This document shows, one piece after another, positions 1-9,677 of a stretch of 64,000 nucleotides of DNA. Within the stretch, counting starts at the first letter, position 1. Each line of letters opens with the position of its first letter. A program made the position numbers and the translations under genes. A model generated the notes under the pieces. The model was not told where the DNA came from. It searched no databases and saw nothing but the letters and a program-made list of their open reading frames with translations. The stretch comes from Nitratireductor soli (lineage in GTDB: Bacteria > Pseudomonadota > Alphaproteobacteria > Rhizobiales > Rhizobiaceae): positions 372,001-436,000 of the forward strand of contig NZ_LFVY01000001.1 of NCBI RefSeq assembly GCF_001050155.1, given 5' to 3'.

Positions 1-567
1 ACGGGCCTTGCCTCGGAAATGTGCGCCAAGCTCGGCATGGCCGTGCAGGCGATGGGCGGCGGCGACATGTTCCAGGGCTTGCAGTCGGGCACCATCGACG
101 CCGGCGAGTTCATCGGCCCGTGGAGCGATTCCGCCCTCGGTTTCTACCAGGTGGCGAAGAACTACTACTGGCCGGGTGTCGGCGAGCCGTCCTCGGCGGA
201 GGAGTGCGTGGTCAACAAGGCGGCCTTTGACGAACTGCCGGCGGATCTGCAGCAGGCCGTCTCCTATGCCTGCGAATCGCTCTACAATCCTGTCTGGACG
301 GAATATTCGACCAAGCACGCGGCGGCGCTGAAACAGCTCGTCGCCGAGCAGGGCGTTCAGGTCCGGCAATTGCCGCAAGACGTGATCGTCGCCATGGGCA
401 ATGCGGCCGGCGAGGTGATCGCCGATCTGCGCGAGGATGACGACGAGCTGGTCAAGCGCATCGTCGAGAGCTTCCTCGCCTACCGGGCGAACATCGCCGA
501 ATACATGGTCTATGCGGATAACGGGCAGATGAACGCCCGCGCGCTGGATTACAAGTACGGCGGTTGA
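1..567 (+). CDS. TRAP transporter substrate-binding protein (DctP/TakP-like), 5' truncated by window edge
   Basis: The reading frame is open from base 1, so the start and signal peptide lie outside the window; 188 C-terminal residues are visible. The segment GTIDAGEFIGPWSD followed by a NYYWPG motif is typical of the mannitol/chloroaromatic (TakP-like) branch of periplasmic DctP receptors, which bind carboxylates and deliver them to the DctQM permease. The gene is followed by the two permease genes in the same orientation, so it is the receptor of this TRAP system. It resembles the receptor at 19748-20785, which carries the related SAPQ and NYYFPG segments. The substrate cannot be read from this fragment. 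Confidence 0.92.
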   Translation, partial: TGLASEMCAKLGMAVQAMGGGDMFQGLQSGTIDAGEFIGPWSDSALGFYQVAKNYYWPGVGEPSSAEECVVNKAAFDELPADLQQAVSYACESLYNPVWTEYSTKHAAALKQLVAEQGVQVRQLPQDVIVAMGNAAGEVIADLREDDDELVKRIVESFLAYRANIAEYMVYADNGQMNARALDYKYGG

Positions 568-622
568 CGGGACCGGACGGGCCGGGGCACCCTCCGGCCC
601 GCTTCATTCGAGGATTTTCAGC

Positions 623-1132
623 ATGTTGCAGATGGCGGACAGGCTCGACCGCGTCAACCTGGCCGTGGGCGCAGTGGTGCGCTGGCTGGCGCTGGCCCTG
701 GTGCTGACGCAGTTCGGCACGGTGGTGCTGCGCTACGTGTATGGCGTCAGCTTCATCTTCCTGACCGAAACCGTGCTCTACATGCATGCGGCGCTGTTCA
801 TGCTGGCGGCCGGCTTCACGCTTCTGGTCGACGGGCATGTGCGGGTCGATATCTTCTACGGCAAGCTCGACCCGCGCGGAAAGGCGCGCATCGATGTGTT
901 CGGCGTGCTCGGCTTCCTGCTGCCGTCGATGCTGATGATCGCCTGGTTCTCCTGGCCCTCGGTGCACAATTCGTGGAAGATCATGGAGGGCGCCATTTCC
1001 GTCGGCGGCATTCCCGCCTCCTTCCTTCTGAAATCACTGATCCCTGCCTTCTGCGTGCTGCTCATCATACAGGGGCTCGCCTGCCTCTTGCGTGACTTGG
1101 CGCGCCTTTCGGGGGACGGAACCCCCGCATGA
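623..1132 (+). CDS. TRAP transporter small permease (DctQ family)
   Basis: A 169-residue protein with about four hydrophobic segments, the usual size and topology of DctQ. This inner-membrane subunit couples the periplasmic receptor to the large permease. A GAGGA ribosome-binding site ends eight bases before the ATG. It lies 55 bases after the receptor gene, and its stop overlaps the start of the large permease (ATGA at 1129-1132), so the pair is translationally coupled. The family follows from size, hydrophobicity and operon position. Confidence 0.92.
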   Translation: MLQMADRLDRVNLAVGAVVRWLALALVLTQFGTVVLRYVYGVSFIFLTETVLYMHAALFMLAAGFTLLVDGHVRVDIFYGKLDPRGKARIDVFGVLGFLLPSMLMIAWFSWPSVHNSWKIMEGAISVGGIPASFLLKSLIPAFCVLLIIQGLACLLRDLARLSGDGTPA

Positions 1133-2679
1133 CATTACCGCTCGATATCCTGATGTTCGCCGGGCTGATCGCCGCCATCCTGGTCGGCTACCCCGTTTCC
1201 TTCATGCTGGCCGGTACTGCGGCGCTGTTCGCGCTGGTCGGCTGGATGGCCGGCCAGCTCGATCCAATGCTTCTCGGCGCGCTGGGCCAGCGCGTTTTCG
1301 GCACGCTGACCAATGATGTCCTGATCGCCATTCCGCTGTTCGTCTTCATGGGCGTGGTGCTGGAGAAGAGCCGCATCGCCGAGGAACTCCTCGAGACGAT
1401 GGCGCGCCTGTTCGGCGGCGTGCGTGGCGGGCTCGGCGTCTCGGTGATTCTGGTCGGCGCACTTCTGGCCGCCTCGACCGGCATCGTCGGCGCGACCGTG
1501 GTGGCGATGGGGTTGATCGCGCTGCCGACCATGGTGCGCAGCGGCTACGATCCGAAGCTCGCGTCCGGCATCGTCTGCACGTCGGGCACGCTCGGCCAGA
1601 TCATCCCGCCCTCGACCCTTTTGATCATCCTGTCCGACGTGATGTCGAACGCCTACCAGCAGGCGCAGTACACGCAGGGCAAGTTCACTATCGAGACCAT
1701 CTCGGTCGGCCAGGTCTTCGCCGCCGCGCTTCTGCCGGGGCTGACGCTGGTGGCCGTCTACATCGCCTATCTGCTGACGCGGGCGACCCTGTCGCCGCAT
1801 GTCGCGCCGGCGCTCGCGGAACCCGGCGACCGCCCGACTGCGGCGGAAATCCTGCGCGCAATCGTGCCTCCGGTGCTCCTGATCGTCGCCGTGCTCGGGT
1901 CGATCCTCGGCGGCGTCGCCACGCCCAGCGAGGCGGCCAGTGTCGGCGCTGTCGGTGCGCTGCTGCTGGCCGGCGTGCGCAGCGAGGGCAATGGCCGGAT
2001 GATCGTGCTGGGGGCGGCCGCACTCGGCCTCGTCGCCGTGCTTGCCGGGCTGTTTCCGGTGCGCCTGCAGCGCAGCGATGCCGGCATCCTGCAATGGGCG
2101 CTGGCGGGGCTGACCACCGGGCTGGTCCTGTTCGGCATTGCCGCCATCGTCATCTCCATTCGCCGCGCCGCCAAACGCGGCATCCTGACGCCGATCGTCA
2201 CCTCGACCATGACTGTGACGGCGATGATCTTCGCCACCATCCTGGCAGCCAGCGTGTTCTCGCTGGTGTTTCGCGGCCTGGGCGGGGACATTCGCGTCGA
2301 GCAGCTCCTGCATTCCCTGCCGGGCGGGCCACAGGGCGCGCTGGTGTTCGTCATGGCGATGATCTTCGTGCTCGGCTTCTTCCTCGATTTCGTCGAGATA
2401 TCCGTCATTGTCCTGCCGCTCGTGGCGCCGGTGCTGATCCTGATGGGGCATGATCCCCTGTGGCTGGCAATGCTGATCGCCATCAACCTGCAGACCTCGT
2501 TCCTGACGCCGCCCTTCGGCTTCTCGCTGTTCTATCTGCGCGCCGCGGCGCCGAAGGAGATCACCACCGGGCAGATCTATCGCGGGGTGATGCCGTTCAT
2601 CTGCCTGCAGATCGTCGGCGTGGCGATCATCTGGTTCCTGCCGTCCATCGCCACCTGGCTTCCGGACCTGGTGTTTTGA
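1129..2679 (+). CDS. TRAP transporter large permease (DctM family)
   Basis: A 516-residue polytopic membrane protein of the DctM family, the sodium-driven translocation subunit. DctM hallmarks include the IAIPLFVFMG segment near residue 65, AASTGIVGATVV near 125 and the C-terminal LQTSFLTPPFGFSLFYLR. It is longer than a typical 430-residue DctM: an additional hydrophobic stretch lies around residues 280-345, as seen in some TakP-associated permeases. It overlaps the small permease gene by four bases. A receptor precedes and a DUF1611 gene follows, so the transported compound may be what the DUF1611 enzyme handles. Confidence 0.95.
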   Translation: MTLPLDILMFAGLIAAILVGYPVSFMLAGTAALFALVGWMAGQLDPMLLGALGQRVFGTLTNDVLIAIPLFVFMGVVLEKSRIAEELLETMARLFGGVRGGLGVSVILVGALLAASTGIVGATVVAMGLIALPTMVRSGYDPKLASGIVCTSGTLGQIIPPSTLLIILSDVMSNAYQQAQYTQGKFTIETISVGQVFAAALLPGLTLVAVYIAYLLTRATLSPHVAPALAEPGDRPTAAEILRAIVPPVLLIVAVLGSILGGVATPSEAASVGAVGALLLAGVRSEGNGRMIVLGAAALGLVAVLAGLFPVRLQRSDAGILQWALAGLTTGLVLFGIAAIVISIRRAAKRGILTPIVTSTMTVTAMIFATILAASVFSLVFRGLGGDIRVEQLLHSLPGGPQGALVFVMAMIFVLGFFLDFVEISVIVLPLVAPVLILMGHDPLWLAMLIAINLQTSFLTPPFGFSLFYLRAAAPKEITTGQIYRGVMPFICLQIVGVAIIWFLPSIATWLPDLVF

Positions 2680-2807
2680 TCCAGGGTTGACGCATCGCCG
2701 GGCCACTGCTTGACAATGGCCGGTGCTTTGCCGCTTGTGCCTGGTTGCCGCAGCCGCCTCCCGGTCCATTTGTGGCTCCACCTTGCCGATCCACAACGCA
2801 AAGAGCA

Positions 2808-3812
2808 ATGACCGCCATGTTGAAGACGCCCTATCTCCTGTTTCTCGGCGATGCGCAGGATGCGCTGACGGCCAAGGTCGCCCAGGGCATCAAGGACTGG
2901 AGGCCGGAATTCTGCGTCGGGCAGTTGCGCCTCGATGGTTGCAAGGCCGATCTCGGGTTGCAGGACATGACCATAGCCGAGGCAAAGGCCGCCGGCGCCA
3001 GGACCCTGGTGGTCGGCGCGGCCAATCGTGGCGGCGTCATTTCGCAAAGCTGGATCGCCAGCCTTGTCGAGGCGGCTGAAGCGGGCATGGACATCGCATC
3101 GGGCCTGCACAACCGCCTGACGGCGCAGAAGGCGCTGGTGGACGCCGCGCAGAAGGCGGGCGTCGGCCTGTTCGATGTGCGTGTGCCGCAGGAGGACTAC
3201 CCGATCGCCGACGGCAGGAAGCGTCGGGGAAAGCGTTGCCTGGCTGTCGGGACGGATTGCTCGGTGGGAAAAATGTACACTGCTCTCGCCATGGAGCGCG
3301 ACATGCGCGATCGCGGTATAAAGGCGCAGTTCCGCGCCACCGGCCAGACGGGCATCCTGATCACCGGCTCGGGCGTGCCGCTCGATGCGGTGGTGGCCGA
3401 TTTCATGGCCGGTGCGGTCGAACAGCTCACCCCCGACAATGATGCCGATCATTGGGACCTGATCGAGGGGCAGGGCAGCCTGTTCCACCCATCCTTCTCC
3501 GGCGTCACCATGGCGCTGATCCATGGCGGCCAACCCGATGCCCTGGTGCTGTGCCATGAGCCGACCCGCACCCATATGCGCGGCCTGCCGCATTACGGAC
3601 TGCCTTCCCTCGAGGCCTTGCGCGACCTGTCTGTGGAGACGGCGCGCATCGTCAATCCCGATGTCAAGGTGGTCGGCGTCTCGGTCAACACGGCTGCCTT
3701 GTCGGTGGAGGAGGCGCAAGCCTGCCTGCAGGAAATCGAGGCGCGCATGGACCTGCCGACGGTCGACCCATTCCGCGACGGTGCGGGCCGCCTGGTCGAC
3801 GCGCTCGCCTGA
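2808..3812 (+). CDS. DUF1611 family protein, DgcN-like (putative D-glutamate N-acetyltransferase)
   Basis: A 334-residue protein with a Rossmann-like N-terminal half and a P-loop-like motif GTDCSVGK around residue 145, then IEGQGSLFHP, a signature of the DUF1611 family. Family members named DgcN act with the epimerase DgcA in D-glutamate catabolism in some proteobacteria; assignment here rests on family membership only. The chosen ATG has AAAGAG just upstream; a second in-frame ATG lies at 2817 and a less likely one at 2745. No dgcA-like gene is visible. It follows the TRAP operon by 128 bases in the same direction, suggesting import and modification of one amino-acid-like substrate. Confidence 0.85.
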   Translation: MTAMLKTPYLLFLGDAQDALTAKVAQGIKDWRPEFCVGQLRLDGCKADLGLQDMTIAEAKAAGARTLVVGAANRGGVISQSWIASLVEAAEAGMDIASGLHNRLTAQKALVDAAQKAGVGLFDVRVPQEDYPIADGRKRRGKRCLAVGTDCSVGKMYTALAMERDMRDRGIKAQFRATGQTGILITGSGVPLDAVVADFMAGAVEQLTPDNDADHWDLIEGQGSLFHPSFSGVTMALIHGGQPDALVLCHEPTRTHMRGLPHYGLPSLEALRDLSVETARIVNPDVKVVGVSVNTAALSVEEAQACLQEIEARMDLPTVDPFRDGAGRLVDALA

Positions 3813-3916
3813 TCCCCGAGCCGGCGGCAACCCGGTGTTGCCATGCCTGCACCAACGCTTCACTCTATCGCGCAATGGGTCCGCGTGTCGGGCGGCGGTA
3901 CGGATGAGGCATAGCG

Positions 3917-5569
3917 ATGGTCGATCTGCCGGTTGAGCGCCACAGGCGCATTTGGCAAACCTTCTCGGTGGTCGGGCTGTGCCTCGGCACGTTGTTCTTT
4001 GCCGCCTCGCTGACGCCGTCGCTGCTGCCGCGCGCCTATTTCGTGCAAGGGATCCTGTCCGGCGCGTCACTGGCGTTGGGCTATGGTCTCGGTGTCTTCG
4101 CCGTCTGGCTGTGGCGCTATCTGGAGCTGCCGGAGCCACGGCGGTCGCCGCGCCTCTATGGCAAATGGGCAATGGCGCTGCTTTGCGTGGCGGTCGCCAT
4201 GCTCTTCCTGTGGAAGGCGGCCGGCTGGCAGAACTCGATCCGCGACCTGATGGGGCTCGCGCCGGTCGACACAGCGCATCCGACCAAGGTCGGCGGCATC
4301 GCGTTCGTGCTTTTCCTGCTGCTCATCGGCATTGGGCGCGGGCTGAGCCGCGTTTATTTCCTTATTTCGGGTTGGCTGAAGCGGTTCATGCCGCGCCGCG
4401 TCGCCTATGTGCTGGGCTTTGTCCTGGTCGGCCTCCTGGCGGCCTCATTAGTCGACCGGGTGCTTCTGCGCTACGCGCTGCGTGTGGCGGATTCGGCCTA
4501 TGCGGCGCTCGACGCGCTGTTCGAGGACGGCATCGAGCAGCCGGGCGACCCGCTCAAGACCGGCGGCCCCGGCTCGCTGATCGATTGGGACACGCTCGGC
4601 CGCACGGGCCGCAGCTTTGTCGTCGAGGGGCCGAGGGGCGAGGAAATCGCCGCCTTCACCGGCCGGCCGGCATTGGAGCCGATGCGCGTCTATGTCGGCC
4701 TGCGCTCGGCCGAAAGCAGCGCTGCGCGGGCCAGGCTGGCGCTGACGGAACTGGAGCGCATCGGCGCTTTCGAGCGTTCCGTCCTGGTGGTCGTCGCGCC
4801 CACCGGCACCGGCTGGGTCGACCCGGAGGGGGCCGATACGCTCGAATATCTGCATGATGGCGACACGGTGATGGTCGCCCAGCAATATTCCTACCTGACG
4901 AGCTGGCTCTCCCTGTTGATCGAGCCGAGCTATGGCGCGGAGGCGGCGCACGACCTGTTCCGCGAGGTCTACGCCCGTTGGAAGACCCTGCCGAAGGAGA
5001 CGCGGCCGAAACTCTATCTCTACGGGCTCAGTCTCGGCGCGCTGAGTTCGGAGCAGTCGAGCGAGCTGTTCGACATCCTTGCCGATCCGTTCCAGGGCGC
5101 ACTATGGGCCGGTCCACCCTTCAACAGCCGCATCTGGCGTTCCGTCACCAGGGACCGCAACACCGGTTCGCCCGCCTGGCTGCCGCGCTTCCGCGACGGG
5201 TCGGTGGTGCGTTTTACCGCGCAGGAGAATGCGCTCGACATCCCCGGCGCCGTCTGGGGGCCGCTGCGCGTCGTCTACCTGCAATATGCCAGCGACCCCG
5301 TGGTCTTCTTCGACCCTCTCGCTTGGTATCGTCGGCCGGCCTGGCTCATCGGCGCGCGCGGGCCCGACGTGTCGCCGCAACTGCGCTGGTATCCGATGGT
5401 CACCTTCCTGCAATTGGCGCTCGACATGGCGCTGGCGACGACGGCGCCGCTCGGCCACGGGCATCTCTACGCCCCCGAGCACTATATCGACGCGTGGATG
5501 GCCGTCACCGACCCGCAAGGCTGGCCGCCCGCCGAGATCGAGCGCCTGAAGGCGGCGCTCGCCAAGTGA
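3917..5569 (+). CDS. membrane-anchored alpha/beta-hydrolase (Abhydrolase_9 / COG4425 type)
   Basis: A 550-residue protein. The first about 190 residues hold several transmembrane helices, matching the N-terminal domain of this family. The rest is a soluble alpha/beta-hydrolase domain with the nucleophile elbow GLSLG near residue 375 and a late histidine in the APEHYIDAW segment. The natural substrate of the family is unknown; an esterase or lipase role at the inner membrane is the usual guess. It stands alone, with 104 bases upstream and 147 downstream. A GAGG sequence precedes the ATG. Confidence 0.85.
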   Translation: MVDLPVERHRRIWQTFSVVGLCLGTLFFAASLTPSLLPRAYFVQGILSGASLALGYGLGVFAVWLWRYLELPEPRRSPRLYGKWAMALLCVAVAMLFLWKAAGWQNSIRDLMGLAPVDTAHPTKVGGIAFVLFLLLIGIGRGLSRVYFLISGWLKRFMPRRVAYVLGFVLVGLLAASLVDRVLLRYALRVADSAYAALDALFEDGIEQPGDPLKTGGPGSLIDWDTLGRTGRSFVVEGPRGEEIAAFTGRPALEPMRVYVGLRSAESSAARARLALTELERIGAFERSVLVVVAPTGTGWVDPEGADTLEYLHDGDTVMVAQQYSYLTSWLSLLIEPSYGAEAAHDLFREVYARWKTLPKETRPKLYLYGLSLGALSSEQSSELFDILADPFQGALWAGPPFNSRIWRSVTRDRNTGSPAWLPRFRDGSVVRFTAQENALDIPGAVWGPLRVVYLQYASDPVVFFDPLAWYRRPAWLIGARGPDVSPQLRWYPMVTFLQLALDMALATTAPLGHGHLYAPEHYIDAWMAVTDPQGWPPAEIERLKAALAK

Positions 5570-5716
5570 CGTCGCTGACGGAGCCTGGCGCGGCCGGCCG
5601 CGTGGTATAAAAACTTCACCGTTTGGGAAAGTAATTATTGACGAAGGCTGCGCGGATAAATAGTTTCCCATTTAGCGAACTATTGAGCATCGCCGCTCGG
5701 ACCATCGAGGCTTCCC

Positions 5717-6403
5717 ATGACCCTGACGCTTTACCAACACCCGCTCGCTTCCTTCTGCCACAAGGTGCTGATCGCCCTGTATGAGAGCGGCACCGTTTTC
5801 GAGCCTTCCCTGGTCGACCTGGCCGATCCCGATTCCTCCGCCGCGTTCCTGGACCTGTGGCCGGTCGGCAAGATGCCTGTGCTGCACGATGCGGCGCGTG
5901 GGGCGACGGTGCCGGAGACCAGCATCATCATCGAATATCTCGACCAGCATTATCCGGGCCGGCTGCGGATGATCCCCAAGGATCCGGAAGAAGCGCTGCA
6001 GACGCGGTTGTGGGACCGCTTTTATGATCTCTATGTCAGCGTGCCGATGCAGACGATCGTCGGCGATCGCCTCCGGCCGGCCGACGCCAAGGATCCGCAC
6101 GGACTCAACGCCGCGCGGGCGACCCTCGACATGGCCTACGGGATGATCGCGCGGCAGATGGAAAGCCGCGAATGGGCAACCGGAACGCATTTTACCATGG
6201 CCGATTGCTCGGCCACGCCGGCGCTGTTCTACGCCGGCATCGTGCATCCCTTCGGCGTGGGGCACGAGACGGTTGCGGCCTATTTCGAACGGCTCATCGC
6301 GCGCCCTGCGGCCAGGCGGGTGCTTGACGAGGCGCGGCCCTATTTCGATATGTTCCCGTTCCGCGAGGCGATGCCCGAGCGGTTTCTCAAGGAGGACGCA
6401 TAG
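5717..6403 (+). CDS. glutathione S-transferase family protein
   Basis: A 228-residue protein with a thioredoxin-fold N-terminal domain (LYQHPLASFCHKVLIAL, then the cis-proline segment GKMPVLHD and the glutathione-binding VPETSIIIEYL) and an all-helical C-terminal domain containing the conserved TMADCSATPALFYA cap. The serine and cysteine around residues 12-14 may supply the active site. The next gene, an ArsR regulator, begins immediately after its stop, and an SRPBCC gene follows, so the three form one operon. Conjugation or detoxification of an unknown electrophile is likely. Confidence 0.93.
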   Translation: MTLTLYQHPLASFCHKVLIALYESGTVFEPSLVDLADPDSSAAFLDLWPVGKMPVLHDAARGATVPETSIIIEYLDQHYPGRLRMIPKDPEEALQTRLWDRFYDLYVSVPMQTIVGDRLRPADAKDPHGLNAARATLDMAYGMIARQMESREWATGTHFTMADCSATPALFYAGIVHPFGVGHETVAAYFERLIARPAARRVLDEARPYFDMFPFREAMPERFLKEDA

Positions 6404-6760
6404 GTGGCCGCCGCTCAGGCCGGATCGCTCGACCGGTTGTTCCATGCATTGTCGGATGCCAACCGGCGGGGCATGGTCGACCGGCTGGCGCGCGGGCCGG
6501 CCTCGGTCAAGGAGCTTGCCGAGCCGGGATCGCTCGCCCTGCCGTCGGCGATGAAGCATCTGCGCGTGCTGGAGGAGGGCGGGCTGGTGCGCTCGCAAAA
6601 AAGCGGGCGCGTGCGGACCTACAGCATCGAGCCGCATGCGCTTGGCCGCGTCGAGGCCTGGCTCGCAGAGCGCAAGCGCGGCCTCAACCTTCAGTTCGAC
6701 CGGCTGGAGGCGTATCTTGCCGATGGCGACGCAGCAGAACCGACGGGAACGGAAGCATGA
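6404..6760 (+). CDS. ArsR-family winged-helix transcriptional regulator
   Basis: A 118-residue protein with GTG start placed directly after the GST stop codon. It is a short winged-helix protein (LFHALSDANRRGMVDRLARGPASVKELAE, then a recognition helix around PSAMKHLRVLEEGGLV). No cysteine pair for metal sensing is visible, so it belongs to the non-metal ArsR group usually paired with an AHSA1/SRPBCC protein. Its stop overlaps the start of that SRPBCC gene by four bases. It likely autoregulates the GST operon. Confidence 0.93.
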   Translation: MAAAQAGSLDRLFHALSDANRRGMVDRLARGPASVKELAEPGSLALPSAMKHLRVLEEGGLVRSQKSGRVRTYSIEPHALGRVEAWLAERKRGLNLQFDRLEAYLADGDAAEPTGTEA

Positions 6761-7236
6761 GCGAGCGGTCCGAGGCACACACCACCTTCGTTATCGAGCG
6801 GCGCCTGCCGGCACCGCCGCGGCGGGCCTTCGCCGCCTGGTCGCGGGAGGAGGCCAAGCGCGCCTGGTCGTCCTGCCACAACGATCTCTACGATGTCGAT
6901 TACGGGCTGGATTTCCGCGTCGGCGGAACAGAGCACAACCGGGCGCGCGAGGCGGGCCGCGACGTCTTCATCTACGAGGCCCGCTTCCTCGACATCGTCG
7001 AGAACCATCGCATCGTCTACGCCTATGAGATGCGGCTCGGCGAGAAGCGCGTTTCCGTTTCGCTGGCGACGGTCGGTTTCAAGGCGGAGGGCCAGGGCAC
7101 GCGGATGATTTTCACCGAACAGGTGGTCTTCCTCGATGGCAATACCGACAGTCTCGAGCAGCGCCGCATCGGCACGGAAGAAGGCTTCGAGCGGCTGGAG
7201 GCACTGCTTGCCGGGGAGGCGGCGGTGAAGCATTAG
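6757..7236 (+). CDS. SRPBCC / AHSA1-like domain protein
   Basis: A 159-residue protein of the START-like SRPBCC fold: an N-terminal VIERRLPAPPRRAFAAW strand-helix, a central strand region with FLDIVENHRIVYAYEM, and a C-terminal helix containing EEGFERLEALL. Such proteins bind hydrophobic ligands and are commonly encoded beside ArsR-type regulators. It is translationally coupled to the regulator. Its TAG stop is the first base triplet of a small dispersed repeat (7234-7282), so the repeat sets the C-terminus. Confidence 0.93.
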   Translation: MSERSEAHTTFVIERRLPAPPRRAFAAWSREEAKRAWSSCHNDLYDVDYGLDFRVGGTEHNRAREAGRDVFIYEARFLDIVENHRIVYAYEMRLGEKRVSVSLATVGFKAEGQGTRMIFTEQVVFLDGNTDSLEQRRIGTEEGFERLEALLAGEAAVKH

Positions 7237-7282
7237 AGCATTTTTTTGCAGTCAGGTAATTCCACCTAACTGCAAAACTCTA
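7234..7282. repeat. short palindromic intergenic repeat supplying two stop codons
   Basis: A 49-base element bounded by TAGAG and CTCTA. Its core is a hairpin with arms TTTTGCAGT and ACTGCAAAA plus AGGT/ACCT inside. The outer TAG is the stop codon of the SRPBCC gene on the plus strand, and the opposite TAG is the stop of the oxidoreductase subunit gene on the minus strand. The part TGCAAAA-TCT-CTAG recurs at the end of the repeat at 14757-14864. Confidence 0.7.
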
Positions 7283-8080
7283 GCCGTTCGCCATGACCAC
7301 GGCGCGCTTGGCCATGGCGACGATCAGACCGGCGCGGTAGGCGGCCGAGGCGTGGATGTCGGTCATCAGCGCATCGGCGGGAACATTGATGCCGTCAAGG
7401 GCGGCGGGGGAAAAGTCCTTCGCCAGGGCCTCTTCCACCTCGGCGCTGCGGAACACGCCGTCGTCGCCGGCTCCCGTGACGGCGGCACGGACCGCACCGC
7501 CGTCCTGGACAACGAAGACGCCCGTCATCGCATAGCGCGATGCGGGGTTGGGGAATTTAGCATAGCCCGCCTTGGCCGGCGCGTCGAAGCGCACCGCGGT
7601 GATGATCTCGTCTTCCTCCAGCGCCGTCTCGAACAGGCCGGTGAAGAAATCCTCGGCGACGATCTCGCGCGCATTGGTGAGGATGGTGGCGGACATGGCC
7701 AGCATGGCGGCCGGATAGTCGGCGGCGGGATCGTTGTTGGCCAGCGAGCCGCCAATGGTGCCCATATGGCGCACATGCGGGTCGCCGATCAGATTGGCGA
7801 GGTGGCAAAGGGCCGGGCAGATTTTTTCGATATCCGCATTCGACGCCACTTCGGCATGGGTCGTGCCGGCGCCGATCGTCACCGTCCTGCCGGAAACGGA
7901 AATGCCTCTCAGCTCGGCGATGTGGCGCAGATCGACCAGGTCGGAGGGCGCGGCAAGCCGCGTCTTCATCGCCGGGATCAGCGTCTGCCCACCGGAGATC
8001 AGCTTGCCGTCATCGGCATCCTTGAGCAGCTTCAGCGCCTCTTCGAGCGAGCCGGCGCGGTGATAATTGACCTCATACAT
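7280..8080 (-). CDS. xanthine dehydrogenase / CO dehydrogenase family FAD-binding subunit (CoxM-like)
   Basis: A 266-residue protein with the FAD-binding PCMH features of molybdenum hydroxylase medium subunits: the N-terminal [14 protein letters not shown], AGGxT-like [14 protein letters not shown], and the pyrophosphate-binding segment [22 protein letters not shown]. It passes electrons between a 2Fe-2S subunit and FAD in a larger enzyme. It is 12 bases downstream of the 2Fe-2S gene with a good AAGGAG site. No large Moco subunit is encoded next to it. Confidence 0.95.
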   Translation of the reverse strand: MYEVNYHRAGSLEEALKLLKDADDGKLISGGQTLIPAMKTRLAAPSDLVDLRHIAELRGISVSGRTVTIGAGTTHAEVASNADIEKICPALCHLANLIGDPHVRHMGTIGGSLANNDPAADYPAAMLAMSATILTNAREIVAEDFFTGLFETALEEDEIITAVRFDAPAKAGYAKFPNPASRYAMTGVFVVQDGGAVRAAVTGAGDDGVFRSAEVEEALAKDFSPAALDGINVPADALMTDIHASAAYRAGLIVAMAKRAVVMANG

Positions 8081-8092
8081 GGCAGCTCTCCT

Positions 8093-8581
<489 letters not shown>

Positions 8582-8834
8582 GGAAACCTTCCTGCTTGCC
8601 TTTTGGGTGAGCTTTCTCCGAAGGGGAGCGAAGCGGAAGATTACCCCAGGCGCGTCAGGAGTCCATGGCTTGACAAGGGATGAGGCGTCATTTCAGTGTT
8701 TGGCGTTTCCGTTGAATGAGCCTCGTCGGAAAACGGCACGAACAGTCCCGCCGCACGCAACTCTCTCTTGATCTTGCCGACCGATGCGGTTATCAGGCGG
8801 GCAGTTCGGCGTGACGCAAGCCACGCGAGAGGCT

Positions 8835-8910
8835 GCCGCTTTAGCTCAGTTGGTAGAGCATCGCATTCGTAATGCGGAGGTCGTCAGTTCGAGTCTGACA
8901 AGCGGCACCA
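8835..8910 (+). tRNA. tRNA-Thr (anticodon CGT)
   Basis: A complete 76-base cloverleaf with encoded CCA. The acceptor stem GCCGCTT pairs with AAGCGGC; the anticodon loop TTCGTAA carries CGT, reading ACG; the T-arm is GTCAG-TTCGAGT-CTGAC. It sits between two unrelated minus-strand genes. Confidence 0.97.
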
Positions 8911-8969
8911 CTTTTCGCCCTTCTCGAAATTGCATTTTCAGCCCCGCCATCCGCCACCCCACGGTCGGG

Positions 8970-9677
8970 TCATTCGGCGGTGCCGTGCAGCCGTCGGCTC
9001 CAGTCCTCCACCTGGCCGGACGCCAGGCGTCGCTCGGCATAGCGTCGCCAGCTTTCCGGCAGGCCCGGCAAGGCCGCCATCTGGCGAAGCGCATCGCGGT
9101 TCAGCGTGTCGACGTAGAGGATCCGCCACAGCCGGTGAAGCGGCCAGTCCGGCAGACGGCGCTCAACGAGGCGGAGCTCGTCACCCGTGGCGACGCGGCC
9201 GGCCTCGATCACCCTGTAGTACCAGCCCGTACGGCCGGATTTCTGCACGCGGGCGGCCATGTCCGCGACGGCAAAGCGGGCATTCAGCTTCCAGCAGGGT
9301 TGCCGGCCCTGCGACACTTCGATCAGCGCTCCGCCGAGCCGGAACACATCGCCGATCGCCACCGTGCTTTCGCTCAAGCCAGTGGTCGACAGGTTTTCGC
9401 CGAAGGCGCCGGGGCGGTCGAGCAGGGGCACCTCGCCGATTTCGCCGCGCCACGCGGCGTAGTGCTCGTACGGATAGTGGTGCACTGCCTTGTCCGGCCC
9501 GCCGTGATGCTTGCGGTCGCCCTGCATGTCGCCGGTCAGCCCTTCGCGCCCAAGCCAGAGCGGCTTGTCGACGGGCTGCTTGTCGATGCCGCTCGGCGTA
9601 TTGCCGGCGCCAAGAGGGGCGATATCGCCGATCAGCAGGGCGTCAAGCGCCGTTCCGGCGTCACATGCGTCAGACAT
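8970..9677 (-). CDS. MOSC domain protein (YiiM-like)
   Basis: A 235-residue MOSC domain protein. Visible signatures are GLTGDMQGDRKHHGGPDKAVHHYP, GENLSTTGL and the GRQPCWKLN segment, where the cysteine is the residue expected to handle sulfur or the molybdenum cofactor. The C-terminal helical extension (residues about 165-235) matches the YiiM type, whose E. coli member reduces N-hydroxylated compounds. It is monocistronic or follows a very short overlapping frame. Location next to a molybdenum-hydroxylase pair may be coincidence. Confidence 0.93.
   Translation of the reverse strand: MSDACDAGTALDALLIGDIAPLGAGNTPSGIDKQPVDKPLWLGREGLTGDMQGDRKHHGGPDKAVHHYPYEHYAAWRGEIGEVPLLDRPGAFGENLSTTGLSESTVAIGDVFRLGGALIEVSQGRQPCWKLNARFAVADMAARVQKSGRTGWYYRVIEAGRVATGDELRLVERRLPDWPLHRLWRILYVDTLNRDALRQMAALPGLPESWRRYAERRLASGQVEDWSRRLHGTAE

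Noticed and set aside
1135-2808. Long minus-strand open frame of over 550 codons opposite the TRAP permease
   Set aside because: Its composition (rich in H, Q, R, D) is that of an antisense shadow of a GC-rich gene, and it overlaps a clear DctM protein throughout.
7234-7282. Considered as a bidirectional intrinsic terminator for the convergent genes
   Set aside because: The stem has T runs on the 5' side and A runs on the 3' side for both strands, so no transcript would end in a U tract; it matches a repeat family instead.
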